From NCBI GenBank assembly GCA_965198485.1, contig CBDAPQ010000005.1, forward strand, positions 1,302,001 to 1,366,000: a DNA stretch of 64,000 bases. The letters are read 5' to 3'. The notes under the pieces were generated by a model that worked only from the letters and a program-made list of their open reading frames with translations, was not told the origin of the DNA and ran no database searches. Made by a program: the position numbers and the translations under genes. This stretch comes from RH-AL1 sp965198485. GTDB lineage: Bacteria > Pseudomonadota > Alphaproteobacteria > Rhizobiales > Beijerinckiaceae. Positions 37,964-48,962 of the stretch are shown in pieces; within the stretch, counting starts at the first letter, position 1; every line of letters starts with the position of its first letter.

Positions 37964-38149
37964 CAAAAGGCCTTCGGCAGGTCGGCGTCCTTGAGTACGG
38001 CATTCGCGGTGTGCCTCATCACCGTGTTGCGCGGCACGGTGAACGAGCGGGTTGTACCAGATCTCATGGGAGCCCTTCGCCTGACGGAGAAAGCGGCATC
38101 CGTCCGCTTCCAATAGCCGCCGGATTTCGGCGTAAAGATTACCGCCCAT
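37964..38149 (-). pseudogene. hicA: Frameshifted HicA toxin
   Basis: The frame from ATG 38149 reads LYAEIRRLLEADGCRFLRQ then AKGSHEIWYNPL, a normal HicA start with the catalytic His in GSH. Near position 38047 the reading frame breaks: the +1 frame continues FTVPRNTVMRHTANAVLKDA and DLPKAF to a stop at 37964, which is the normal HicA C-terminus. A few codons between NPL and FTVP are also missing. The toxin, an mRNA-cleaving enzyme of the dsRNA-binding-like fold, is therefore probably inactive. The ATG overlaps the stop of the upstream antitoxin gene (TGATG). Confidence 0.8.
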
Positions 38150-38352
38150 CAGGCGGCGAGTACGATTTCGTGCTGGAAGCTGATGGACGCACCCGTAACC
38201 TTGTGACCGACAAGATCGGGCGCCAGATCGCGGGTGATGTCCACGAACTCTTCGAAGGACTTCGCCTCGACGTTCAAGCCGGGTATATCGGACGAAAGGA
38301 CATAGTAAGCGTCCTGCTCGACATCGTGCCCGACGTGGACGACGTAAGTCAA
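38149..38352 (-). CDS. DUF1902 HicB-like antitoxin
   Basis: A 67-residue protein with the HicB-like DUF1902 fold: YVVHVGHDVEQDAYYVLSSD, then IPGLNVEAKSFEEFVDITRD. Such proteins lie in front of HicA and neutralise it. There is no added DNA-binding domain. The frame is intact although the neighbouring toxin is frameshifted, which is the harmless direction of decay. Confidence 0.75.
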   Translation of the reverse strand: MTYVVHVGHDVEQDAYYVLSSDIPGLNVEAKSFEEFVDITRDLAPDLVGHKVTGASISFQHEIVLAA

Positions 38353-38417
38353 AACGGCCTCCCCAGCTCTCCGAGCGACTATGTCACCGCAGGACGCGGA
38401 TGAGAAGCGCTCGCCAA

Positions 38418-39883
<1,466 letters not shown>

Positions 39884-39887
<4 letters not shown>

Positions 39888-40735
39888 GCCTTGGCTCCGG
39901 AGGTTTTCGCGGCGTCTATGTTGCGCGCCGATCGCCCGCTGAGGCGCGACAGGATCGGCCAGTAACCGGTGGCGCTCAAACGCTCGACGGCGGCGGCGAC
40001 TTTCGCGTCGTTGCCGACGATGATGCGCGCCCTGTTCTTCTCCAGGCCGGCGACGATGGTGGCGGCCGCCTTGTCGGGCGGCAGCCTCAGCGCGGCGGCA
40101 AACCTCGCTTTTTCGCGCACCACCTCCTCCGCCGACCGTCCCGCGGGAGTCCGCGCGCTCGCCGCGATCGACGTGGCGACGCCGCCGGGATGCACGGTGG
40201 TGACGCCGACCGGCGAGCCGGCGAGCTCGTGCCTGAGCGACTCGGAGAACCCCCGCACGGCGAACTTGCTCGACACGTAGGCCGTCTGGCCCGGCGGCGC
40301 GATGATGCCGAAGATGCTCGACATGTTGACGATCCGGGATTCGGCCGAGCGGTGCAGCAGAGGCAGGAACGCGCGCGTCATCCGCACCACGCCGAAGAAG
40401 TTGATCGAGATCAGCCACTCGAAATCGTGCTCGGACACCTCCTCGAAGGTGCCACCCAGCGCGACGCCGGCGTTGTTGACGAGAAGGTCGAGGCCGCCGT
40501 GCGCCTCGCGAACGATCGCCGGAAACGCCGCCACCGCGTCGCGGTCGGCGACGTCGAGTTTGTGTGCGGTCACGCGGTGGCCGGACTTGACGAGCCGCGC
40601 GGTCTCGACAAGGCCGGCCTCGTTGATGTCGGCCAGCGCCAGGTGCATGCCGCGCCCGGCAAGCACGATGGCCAGCGCCCGACCGATGCCGCTGCCGGCA
40701 CCCGTGATCATCGCGACTTGATCCTGCAAACGCAT
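39884..40735 (-). CDS. Short-chain dehydrogenase/reductase
   Basis: A 283-residue classical SDR: ITGAGSGIGRALAIVLAGRG, LVNNAGVALGGTFEEV, NMSSIFGI with the Ser and TAYVSSKFAVRGFSESLRHE with the YxxxK pair. LADIN after the second strand suggests NAD. Its C-terminal extension (ARNIDAAKTSGAKA) is typical of SDRs that sit beside Baeyer-Villiger monooxygenases. Its stop overlaps the monooxygenase start by 4 nt, so the two enzymes probably act in one pathway. Confidence 0.86.
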
Positions 40736-40745
40736 GGCCCGCCTT

Positions 40746-41528
40746 CTAGCCGAGAACGCCGCCGGAAATGGTCACGCCACCATCGACGACGATGGTCTGC
40801 CCGGTCATGTAGAGCCCGGCGTCGGAGGCGAGGAACACCGCCGCGCCGGCGATGTCGTCGGGGTCTCCGATGCGCCGCAGCGGCGTGTTGCGCTCCACCG
40901 CCTTGGCCATGTCCGGATTCTCCCACAGCGCGCGGGCGAAGTCCGTCTTGATGAGGCCCGGTGCGATGCAGTTCACGCGAATGTTGTGTTCCCCCCATTC
41001 GACGGCAAGGTTGCGGGCGAGCTGCATGTCGGCCGCCTTGGACACGTTGTAGGCGCCGATCACCGGCGAGCCCTTGAGGCCGCCGATCGAGGAGACGATG
41101 ATGATCGAGCCGCTCTTGCGCTCGATCATGCCGGCCGCCACGAGCTGCGCGAGCCAGTGGTTCGAGACGATGTTGTTGTCGAGGATCTTGCGGAATTGTT
41201 CGTCGGAGATCCCGCCCATTGGGCCGTAATAGGGATTGGACGCGGCGTTGCAGACCAGCACATCGACGGGGCCGAGCCGCGCCTGCGTGTCGGCGATCAG
41301 ACGCTCGAGGTCGGGCTTGGACGAGATCGATGCGGCGATCGCCATCGCCTTGCCGGCGCCGTGCGCGGCCTCGATCTCCTTCACCACCGCTTCGCAGGCG
41401 TCGATCTTGCGCGAGGACACCACCACGCGGGCGCCCTGCTCGGCCATTCGCAGAGCGATCGCCTTGCCGATGCCGCGCGACGAGCCGGTGACGACGGCGA
41501 CCTTGCCGGTGAGATCGAAAAGGGACAA
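40746..41528 (-). CDS. Short-chain dehydrogenase/reductase (FabG-like)
   Basis: A 260-residue SDR: VVTGSSRGIGKAIALRMAEQ, VCNAASNPYYGPMG, IVSSIGGLKGSP and GAYNVSKAADMQLARNLAVE with the YxxxK pair, then VNCIAPGLIKTDFARAL. SSRK after the second strand suggests NADP. The start is taken as TTG 41528, 8 nt after a GGAG. The longer upstream frame runs into a palindromic repeat and is unlikely to be translated. It is in the same direction and 10 nt from the next SDR. Confidence 0.84.
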   Translation of the reverse strand: MSLFDLTGKVAVVTGSSRGIGKAIALRMAEQGARVVVSSRKIDACEAVVKEIEAAHGAGKAMAIAASISSKPDLERLIADTQARLGPVDVLVCNAASNPYYGPMGGISDEQFRKILDNNIVSNHWLAQLVAAGMIERKSGSIIIVSSIGGLKGSPVIGAYNVSKAADMQLARNLAVEWGEHNIRVNCIAPGLIKTDFARALWENPDMAKAVERNTPLRRIGDPDDIAGAAVFLASDAGLYMTGQTIVVDGGVTISGGVLG

Positions 41529-41572
41529 ACGCTCAGCTCCGTACCGATATCGATCCGCTATCGCTCCAGCAG

Positions 41573-41658
41573 CCTCATGGTGAGGAGCGCCGCAGGCGCG
41601 TCTCGAACCATGAGGCGGTCCGCTCCTTGCCAACCCCTGTGACCTTCTTGGTCACAGG
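41573..41658. repeat. Palindromic intergenic repeat, two stem-loops
   Basis: CCTCATGGT (41573-41581) and ACCATGAGG (41607-41615) form a perfect nine-pair stem enclosing a second GC-rich stem. A second hairpin, CCTGTGACC-TTCTT-GGTCACAGG (41636-41658), has nine perfect pairs. Neither is followed by a T run, so these are not ordinary terminators. From memory, the first type of hairpin is widespread in Hyphomicrobiales intergenic regions. It lies between an acyl-CoA dehydrogenase and the downstream SDR on the minus strand and could stabilise or process the mRNA. Confidence 0.7.
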
Positions 41659-41693
41659 GATGGCTTCAGCCCTCATCATGAGGGATTTCTCGC

Positions 41694-42941
41694 CTACTCC
41701 GCCGCCTGCGCGTTGGTGTAGCGGCGCAGCTCCAGCTTCGCGATGGTGCGGTTGTGCACCTCGTCCGGGCCGTCGGCGAGGCGCAGCGTGCGCACGTGGG
41801 CGTAGCTTTTGGCGAGATCGAAGTCGTCGCAGACGCCGCCGCCCCCGTGCGCCTGGATGGCATCGTCCAGCAGCTTCAGCGCCATGCGCGGGGCCGCGAC
41901 CTTGATCATCGAGATCTCGAGCCGGCCGGCCTTGGCGCCGACCTTGTCCATCACGTCGGCCGCCTTGAGGCAGAGCAGGCGCGTCATCTCGATGTCGATG
42001 CGCGCCTCGGCGATCCTCTGCTCCCACACCGAATGGTCGGCGATGCGCTTGCCGAAGGCGGTGCGCATCAGCAGGCGCTTGGCCATGGCCTCGAGCCCGG
42101 CCTCGGCCACGCCGATGGTGCGCATGCAATGATGGATGCGGCCCGGCCCGAGACGGCCCTGCGCGATCTCGAAGCCGCGGCCCTCGCCGAGCACGAGGTT
42201 CTCGGCCGGCACGCGGACCTCGTCGAGAACCACCTCGCCGTGGCCGTGGGGCGCGTCGTCGTAGCCGAACACCGGAAGCATGCGCTTGATATCGACGCCT
42301 CTCGAGTCGAGCGGCACCAGGATCTGCGACTGCTGCTTGTGCGGCTCGGCCGAGGGATCGGTCTTGCCCATCACGATAGCCACGGCGCAGCGCGGGTCGC
42401 CGACGCCGGACGACCACCATTTGCGGCCGGAGATCACGTACTCGTCGCCATCGCGGCGAATGAGGGTCTCGATGTTGGTGGCATCCGAGGAGGCGACGTC
42501 GGGCTCGGTCATCAGGAAGGCGGACCGGATCTCGCCATTGAGCAACGGCTTCATCCAGCGCTCCTTCTGCGCCGGGCTGCCGTAGCGGTGCAGCACCTCC
42601 ATGTTCCCGGTGTCGGGCGCCGAGCAGTTGAACGCCTCGGAGGCCCAGCCGATGCGGCCCATCTCCTCGGCGCAGAGCGCGTAGTCGAGGTTCGTCAGGC
42701 CGGCGCCGTGGTACTCGTTGGTATCGTGCTCGGGCGAGGGCGGCAAAAAGAGGTTCCAAAGACCCTCGGCGCGCGCCTTGATCTTGAGGTCCTCGATGAT
42801 CCGCGGATGATGCCAACGCGCGGCGCCGGTGCCGCCCGTCTGCTCACGGTAGGTGTCGACCGCCGGCCGAACCACACTGTCCATGAAGGCGCGGACGCGA
42901 TCGCGCCAATGCTTCTGCGTTGCCGAAAGCGAGAAATCCAA
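41694..42941 (-). CDS. Acyl-CoA dehydrogenase (ACAD11-like)
   Basis: A 415-residue dehydrogenase. GAGLTNLDYALCAEEMGRIG, FLMTEPDVASSDATNIETLI and ISGRKWWSSGVGDPRCAVAI form the flavin region; the VASSDATNIE motif is typical of the ACAD10/ACAD11 branch. IQAHGGGGVCDDFDLAKSYA and LADGPDEVHNRTIAKLELRR close the protein. Members act on branched or 4-substituted acyl-CoA, in keeping with the APH-like kinase encoded at 19809-20876. The start is taken as TTG 42941, which gives the usual DFSLS beginning; no ATG fits. Confidence 0.86.
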   Translation of the reverse strand: MDFSLSATQKHWRDRVRAFMDSVVRPAVDTYREQTGGTGAARWHHPRIIEDLKIKARAEGLWNLFLPPSPEHDTNEYHGAGLTNLDYALCAEEMGRIGWASEAFNCSAPDTGNMEVLHRYGSPAQKERWMKPLLNGEIRSAFLMTEPDVASSDATNIETLIRRDGDEYVISGRKWWSSGVGDPRCAVAIVMGKTDPSAEPHKQQSQILVPLDSRGVDIKRMLPVFGYDDAPHGHGEVVLDEVRVPAENLVLGEGRGFEIAQGRLGPGRIHHCMRTIGVAEAGLEAMAKRLLMRTAFGKRIADHSVWEQRIAEARIDIEMTRLLCLKAADVMDKVGAKAGRLEISMIKVAAPRMALKLLDDAIQAHGGGGVCDDFDLAKSYAHVRTLRLADGPDEVHNRTIAKLELRRYTNAQAAE

Positions 42942-43130
42942 GCGTTCACCCGGGAGCGTAAGGGATACCGTTGCTTCGATAAACGCTGTTCGTGGCGGTT
43001 TCCAGTGCGTCGAAAGACCCATCTGTGCAAGCAGTTGCCGCCACACCCGTTCGCGGATAATCAGATCGCGCCGCAGCGGCGGCCACCATACTCTGTTTAG
43101 GAAGCCGCGGAGCGGCGCGCGGACCTCGAG

Positions 43131-44282
43131 ATGGCCTTGGATCAGGAGACACGCGACGACCTGCTCGAGGCGCTGCGCCGCTTCGTCGCCGAACGGTTGC
43201 GTCCGCTCGAGGCCAAGGTGGCGGAGGAGGACGCCATCCCCGATGCCCTGATCGGCGAGATGCGCGAGCTCGGCCTTTTCGGCCTCTCCATCCCCGAGGA
43301 TTACGACGGTCTCGGCCTGTCCATGGAGGAGGAGTGCCTGGCGGCGCTCGAGCTGGGGCGGGCCAGCCCGGCGTTCCGCTCGATGTTCGGCACCAACGTC
43401 GGCATCGGCAGCCAGGGCCTCGTCATGTACGGCACGGAGGCGCAGAAGCGCGAGTGGCTGCCAAGGATCGCCTCGGGCGAGATCATCACCTCCTTCTGCC
43501 TGACCGAGGCCGAGTCGGGGTCGGACAGCGCCTCGGTCCGCACGAGGGCGCGGCGCGACGGCGAACACTACGTGCTCGACGGTGCCAAGCGCTACATCAC
43601 CAACGCCGACAAGGCCTCGCTCTTCACCGTCATGGCCCGCACCGACGCGAACGAGCCCGGCGCCAAGGGCGTCTCCGCCTTCCTCGTGCCGGCCGACAGC
43701 GCCGGCCTCTCGATCGGCAAGCCGGAGCGCAAGATGGGGCAGCAGGGCGCCCACGTCTGCGACGTCAACTTCGACGGCGTCCGCGTGCCGGCCGACAACC
43801 GTCTCGGCGCGGAAGGCGAAGGTTTCAAGCTGGCCATGCGCGTACTCGATCGCGGCCGCCTGCACATTTCCGCCGTCTGCACCGGCCTGGCCGACCGCAT
43901 CCTCGACGACACGCTCGTCTATGCCGGGGGGCGCAAGCAGTTCGGCCAGCCGCTGACGGGCTTCCAGCTCGTGCAGGCTATGATTGCGGATTCGAAGACC
44001 GAGATCCTCGCCTCGCGCGCGCTGGTGCTGGAGACCGCCCGCAAGCGCGACCGCGGCGAGAACACCACGCTTGAGGCGGCCAGCGCCAAGCTGTTCGCCT
44101 CCGAGATGGTCGGGCGCGTCGCCGACCGCGCCGTGCAGATCCTCGGCGGCGCCGGATACATCGCCGATTACGGCATCGAGCGGCTCTACCGCGACGTGCG
44201 CCTCTTCCGCATCTACGAAGGCTCCTCGGAGATCCAGAAGCTGGTGATCGCGCGCGAAACCCTCAAGCGGAGCCGGTCTTGA
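43131..44282 (+). CDS. Acyl-CoA dehydrogenase
   Basis: A 383-residue short/medium-chain-type dehydrogenase. LFGLSIPEDYDGLGLSMEEE, FCLTEAESGSDSASVRTRA, DGAKRYITNADKASLFTVMA, QILGGAGYIADYGIERLYRD and IYEGSSEIQKLVIARETL cover the whole fold, with the catalytic Glu expected in the IYEG motif. ATG 43131 is the only sensible start. It is divergent from the ACAD11-like gene and coupled to a thioesterase gene by TTGA. Confidence 0.9.
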   Translation: MALDQETRDDLLEALRRFVAERLRPLEAKVAEEDAIPDALIGEMRELGLFGLSIPEDYDGLGLSMEEECLAALELGRASPAFRSMFGTNVGIGSQGLVMYGTEAQKREWLPRIASGEIITSFCLTEAESGSDSASVRTRARRDGEHYVLDGAKRYITNADKASLFTVMARTDANEPGAKGVSAFLVPADSAGLSIGKPERKMGQQGAHVCDVNFDGVRVPADNRLGAEGEGFKLAMRVLDRGRLHISAVCTGLADRILDDTLVYAGGRKQFGQPLTGFQLVQAMIADSKTEILASRALVLETARKRDRGENTTLEAASAKLFASEMVGRVADRAVQILGGAGYIADYGIERLYRDVRLFRIYEGSSEIQKLVIARETLKRSRS

Positions 44283-44728
44283 AGCCGCCCGCCGAGCGTC
44301 TCCAGCTCTCGACCTATCCCTTCACGACCGAGATCGAGCCGCGTTTCGGCGACATGGACTCCTTGCGCCACCTCAACAACGTTGCGCTCGCCGGCATCCA
44401 CGAGGAGACGCGGCTGCGCTTCACGCGCACTTTCCGCCACGCGCCCGAGGGCGAGGACGGTCAGCGCCCGGTGCTGGCCCAGATCACGATTCGCTACCTT
44501 GCCGAAGGCAGCTATCCCGGCACGCTAACCGCCGGCATCGGCGCGCTGCACATCGGGCGCACCTCCTACATCGTGGGGCAGGCCCTGTTCCAGGATGGCC
44601 GATGCATTGGCACGGCCGACACGGTGATCGTGTGGACCTCCGCCGGACGCCCGCATCCGATCCCGGATCGTTTCCGCGCCGCCCTCGAAGCGGCGCGCAT
44701 CACTCAGCCCGCTCCAGCCGACGTCTGA
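44279..44728 (+). CDS. Hotdog thioesterase (4HBT/FadM-like)
   Basis: A 149-residue single hotdog-domain protein. RFGDMDSLRHLNNVALAGIH is the 4-hydroxybenzoyl-CoA thioesterase-type active-site region with the catalytic Asp. The TTG start at 44279 overlaps the stop of the dehydrogenase gene. It probably releases CoA from dead-end acyl-CoA. The thiolase gene follows after 11 nt. Confidence 0.82.
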   Translation: MKPPAERLQLSTYPFTTEIEPRFGDMDSLRHLNNVALAGIHEETRLRFTRTFRHAPEGEDGQRPVLAQITIRYLAEGSYPGTLTAGIGALHIGRTSYIVGQALFQDGRCIGTADTVIVWTSAGRPHPIPDRFRAALEAARITQPAPADV

Positions 44729-44739
44729 AGGAGAAGACC

Positions 44740-45957
44740 ATGCGCGAAGCCGTGATCGTGTCCACCGCCCGCACGCCGATCGGCAAGGCATTTCGAGGTG
44801 CCTTCAACAACACGCAGAGCCAGACCCTGGCCGGTTTCGCGTTGGAACACGCGGTGAAGCGCGCCGGCCTGGAAGGCGGCGAGATCGAGGATGTCGTGAT
44901 GGGCTGCGGCCGCCAGCAGGGCTCGCAGGCGACCAACATCGCGCGCCAGGCGGCGCTGCGCGCGGGACTGCCGACGACGGTGCCCGGCATGAGCATCGAT
45001 CGGCAGTGCGCCTCCGGCCTGATGGCGGTGGCCACCGCCGCCAAGCAGATCCTGTTCGATGGCCAGCAGATCGCCGTCGGCGCTGGCGTCGAGTCGATCA
45101 GCCTGGTGCAGAACGAGCATTCCAACACCTTCCGCACGCAGGATCCCTGGCTCATGGAGCACCTGCCGCAGACCTACATGACCATGCTGGAAACGGCCGA
45201 GATCGTCGCCGAACGCTACGGCATCAGCCGCGAGGCGCAGGACGAATATTCGCTGAAGTCGCAGCAGCGCACCGCGCAGGCGCAGTCCGACGGTCTCTTC
45301 GATGGCGAGATCGTGCCGATGAGCGCGACCAAGCTCGTCACCGACAAGGCGACCGGCGAGACCCGCGAGGAGGCGGTGACGCTCTCCCTCGACGAGGGCA
45401 ATCGCTCGCAGACGACGCTCGCCGACCTCGCTAAGCTGAAGCCGGTCTTCAAGAACGGCCAGGTGATCAAGGAAGGCGGCTACATCACCGCCGGCAACGC
45501 CTCGCAGCTGTCGGACGGCGCCGCGGCGCTGGTGCTGATGGAGGCCAGGGAGGCGGAGCGCCGCGGCCTGCATCCGCTCGGCGCCTATCGCGGCATGGCG
45601 GTGGCCGGCTGCGACCCCGACGAGATGGGGATCGGCCCGGTGTTCGCGATCCCCAAGCTGCTCAAGGCGCACGGGCTCGGCGTCGACGATATCGACGTCT
45701 GGCAGCTCAACGAGGCCTTCGCCGTGCAGGTGATCTACTGCCGCGACAAGCTCGGCATCCCCGACGAAAAGCTCAACGTGTGCGGCGGCGCCATCGCCAT
45801 CGGCCATCCCTATGGCATGACGGGCGCCCGCATGGTCGGCCACACCCTGCTCGAGGGCCGGCGCGCCAAGGCCAAGGACCCGAAAGTCAAGTACGGCATC
45901 GTCACGATGTGCGTCGGCGGCGGCCAGGGCGCGGCCGGGCTGTTCGAGATCTATTGA
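44740..45957 (+). CDS. Acetyl-CoA acyltransferase (thiolase)
   Basis: A 405-residue thiolase. The nucleophile is in SIDRQCASGLMAVATAAKQI, the catalytic His in GGAIAIGHPYGMTGARMVGH and the second Cys in TMCVGGGQGAAGLFE. NEAFAVQ is also present. It cleaves 3-ketoacyl-CoA to acetyl-CoA and a shortened acyl-CoA, or runs in reverse. A GAAGGAGAA ribosome-binding site precedes ATG 44740. It ends the dehydrogenase-thioesterase-thiolase operon. Confidence 0.94.
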   Translation: MREAVIVSTARTPIGKAFRGAFNNTQSQTLAGFALEHAVKRAGLEGGEIEDVVMGCGRQQGSQATNIARQAALRAGLPTTVPGMSIDRQCASGLMAVATAAKQILFDGQQIAVGAGVESISLVQNEHSNTFRTQDPWLMEHLPQTYMTMLETAEIVAERYGISREAQDEYSLKSQQRTAQAQSDGLFDGEIVPMSATKLVTDKATGETREEAVTLSLDEGNRSQTTLADLAKLKPVFKNGQVIKEGGYITAGNASQLSDGAAALVLMEAREAERRGLHPLGAYRGMAVAGCDPDEMGIGPVFAIPKLLKAHGLGVDDIDVWQLNEAFAVQVIYCRDKLGIPDEKLNVCGGAIAIGHPYGMTGARMVGHTLLEGRRAKAKDPKVKYGIVTMCVGGGQGAAGLFEIY

Positions 45958-46037
45958 CCCAGGGCGCCTCGCCCCGAACGCCTTCCCAGACCGCCCGAGA
46001 TCGCGATACGTTCGATCTCGCTGCGGCAGGGACTCAC

Positions 46038-47429
46038 ATGACGGCTTACGCCAGTACCTTCGACGGAGAACGACACGTCTTTTCGGACCTCCGCGTCCTG
46101 ATGGCGGCGGCTTCGCCGCAGCGCTCCGGCGACGAACTCGCCGGGCTCGCGGCGACGAATGCGGCGCAGCGCGTGGCGGCGCAATCGGTGCTGGCCGATC
46201 TGCCGTTGCGGATCTTCCTCAACGAGGTGCTCGTGCCCTACGAGGACGACGAGGTGACGCGCCTCATCATCGACACGCATGACGCCGCGGCGTTCGCCGC
46301 CATCTCGCATCTGACCGTCGGCGGCTTCCGCGAATGGCTGCTATCCTACGCCTGCGACGCGGCGGCGCTTGCCGGCATCGCGCCGGGCGTGACGCCGGAG
46401 ATGGCGGCGGCGGTTTCCAAGCTGATGCGCAACCAGGATCTCATCGCGGTGGCGCGCAAGTGCCGGGTGGTGACGGCCTTCCGCAACACGCTCGGTCTGC
46501 CGGGGCGGCTCTCGACGCGGCTGCAGCCCAACCATCCGACGGACGACCTCGAGGGCATCGCCGCCTCGACGCTGGACGGGCTGCTCTACGGGACGGGCGA
46601 CGCCGTCATCGGGGTCAATCCGGCCGGCGACAACGTGGCCAACGCCATGGCGCTGCTCGCCATGATGGAGGAACTGCGGCTGCGCTACGCGATCCCGACG
46701 CAGACCTGCGTGCTCACGCATGTGACGAACGCCATCGTCGCGATGGAGCGCGGCGCCCCCGTTGACCTTGTGTTCCAGTCCATCGCCGGCACGCAGGCGG
46801 CCAATGCCGGATTCGGAGTGACGCTGGAGATCCTGCGCGAGGCGCGCGAGGCGGCGCTGGCGCTGAAGCGCGGCACGCTCGGCGACAACGTGATGTATTT
46901 CGAGACGGGGCAGGGCGCGGCACTCTCGGCCGACGCGCACCACGGGCTCGATCAGCAGACGGTCGAGGCGCGCGCCTACGCGGTCGCGCGCGCCTTCAAG
47001 CCGCTGATCGTCAACACGGTCGTGGGCTTCATCGGGCCGGAGTACCTCTACGACGGCAAGCAGATCGTCCGCGCCGGGCTCGAGGACCATTTCTGCGCCA
47101 AGCTGATGGGCCTGCCGATGGGGGTGGACGTCTGCTACACCAACCATGCCGAGGCCGACCAGGACGACATGGACGGGCTGATGACCCTGCTCGCCGTCGC
47201 CGGCACGACGTTCCTGATCACCGTGCCCGGGGCCGACGACGTGATGCTGAACTACCAGAGCCTGTCGTTCCACGACGCGCTCTACCTGCGTTCGGTGCTG
47301 GGCGTGCGGGCCGCGCCGGAGTTTGAGGATTGGCTCGCCCGCATGGCCATGAAGGACACCGAAGATCGCATCCTGACGGCACCGGACAACCCGCGCCTGA
47401 CGCGCCTGATCGAGGCGGCCCATGGGTGA
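46038..47429 (+). CDS. eutB: Ethanolamine ammonia-lyase large subunit
   Basis: A 463-residue TIM-barrel subunit of the adenosylcobalamin-dependent enzyme that splits ethanolamine into acetaldehyde and ammonia. GVNPAGDNVANAMALLAMME, QTCVLTHVTNAIVAMERGAP, DLVFQSIAGTQAANAGFGVT and CYTNHAEADQDDMDGLMTLL are highly conserved. The gene overlaps eutC by 8 nt. No shell proteins, eutA, eutD or eutE are in the window, so this is the shell-free version of the pathway. Confidence 0.95.
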   Translation: MTAYASTFDGERHVFSDLRVLMAAASPQRSGDELAGLAATNAAQRVAAQSVLADLPLRIFLNEVLVPYEDDEVTRLIIDTHDAAAFAAISHLTVGGFREWLLSYACDAAALAGIAPGVTPEMAAAVSKLMRNQDLIAVARKCRVVTAFRNTLGLPGRLSTRLQPNHPTDDLEGIAASTLDGLLYGTGDAVIGVNPAGDNVANAMALLAMMEELRLRYAIPTQTCVLTHVTNAIVAMERGAPVDLVFQSIAGTQAANAGFGVTLEILREAREAALALKRGTLGDNVMYFETGQGAALSADAHHGLDQQTVEARAYAVARAFKPLIVNTVVGFIGPEYLYDGKQIVRAGLEDHFCAKLMGLPMGVDVCYTNHAEADQDDMDGLMTLLAVAGTTFLITVPGADDVMLNYQSLSFHDALYLRSVLGVRAAPEFEDWLARMAMKDTEDRILTAPDNPRLTRLIEAAHG

Positions 47430-48180
47430 ACCGCCGGTGCGCGATGCGGCGACGCGGGATCCCTGGGCGCGGCTTCGCGCCGCTACGAGCGCGCGCATCG
47501 GTCTGGGCCGTTCCGGCGATGCCATGCGCACGCGCGACGTGCTCGCGTTCCAGCTCGCCCACGGGCGGGCGCGCGACGCCGTGCACAAGCCGCTCGACGT
47601 CGAGGCGCTGGCCGCGACGCTGCCGGAGATGCCGGTGGTCGTGCGCAGCCGCGCGCCGGACCGGCTCACCTATCTGCGGCGTCCCGATCTCGGGCGGCGG
47701 CTCGATCCCGCCTGCGAAGGCGCGCTGTCGCCCGGCGACCATGAAGCGGTGTTCGTGATCGCCGACGGTCTCTCGGCGACGGGCGTGCAGCAGTACGCCG
47801 CGCCGCTGCTCCGGGCCTGCATGGCGCGGCTCGAGGGATGGCGGCTGGCGCCGACCGTGGTGGCGACGCAGGCGCGGGTGGCGCTCGGCGACGAGATCGG
47901 CGAGCGCCTTGGCGCACGGATCTGCGCAGTGCTGATCGGCGAGCGTCCCGGGCTCAGCGTCGCCGACAGCCTCGGCGTCTACCTGACCTTCTCTCCCCGG
48001 GTCGGGCGGCGCGACTCCGAGCGCAACTGCATCTCCAATATCCATCCCGCCGGGCTCGGCTACGAGGCGGCGGCGGAGAAGCTGGCGTGGCTGATGCGCG
48101 AGGCGCGGGTCCGCGGGCTGACCGGGGTCGGGCTCAAGGACGACAGCGTCCTGCTGCCGAGGGGCGAGACGAGATCGTAG
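47422..48180 (+). CDS. eutC: Ethanolamine ammonia-lyase small subunit
   Basis: A 252-residue partner of EutB that helps bind B12. Landmarks are TSARIGLGRSGDAMRTRDVL, FQLAHGRARDAVH, VFVIADGLSATGVQQYA, ADSLGVYLTFSPRVGRRDSE and RNCISNIHPAGLGYEAAAEK. The overlap with eutB shows coupled translation. Acetaldehyde removal must be done by enzymes elsewhere. Confidence 0.94.
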   Translation: MGEPPVRDAATRDPWARLRAATSARIGLGRSGDAMRTRDVLAFQLAHGRARDAVHKPLDVEALAATLPEMPVVVRSRAPDRLTYLRRPDLGRRLDPACEGALSPGDHEAVFVIADGLSATGVQQYAAPLLRACMARLEGWRLAPTVVATQARVALGDEIGERLGARICAVLIGERPGLSVADSLGVYLTFSPRVGRRDSERNCISNIHPAGLGYEAAAEKLAWLMREARVRGLTGVGLKDDSVLLPRGETRS

Positions 48181-48332
48181 ACCAAGACCGGCAGTCCCGA
48201 AACGGCGGGTCTCGCCATCGAGGTGGACGTCGCCGGCACTTCGAGCCTGACGCCGGAACAAGCGACCCGGCTTAGAGATCGATCGCGACCCGCGACCCTT
48301 TCGACTCGGCCTTCTAAAAGGTACGAAGGACC

Positions 48333-48956
<624 letters not shown>

Positions 48957-48962
48957 TCCGGC

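Noticed and set aside
46038..48180. Possible ethanolamine microcompartment locus
   Set aside because: Only eutBC are present. No shell protein, aldehyde dehydrogenase or regulator genes are in the window.
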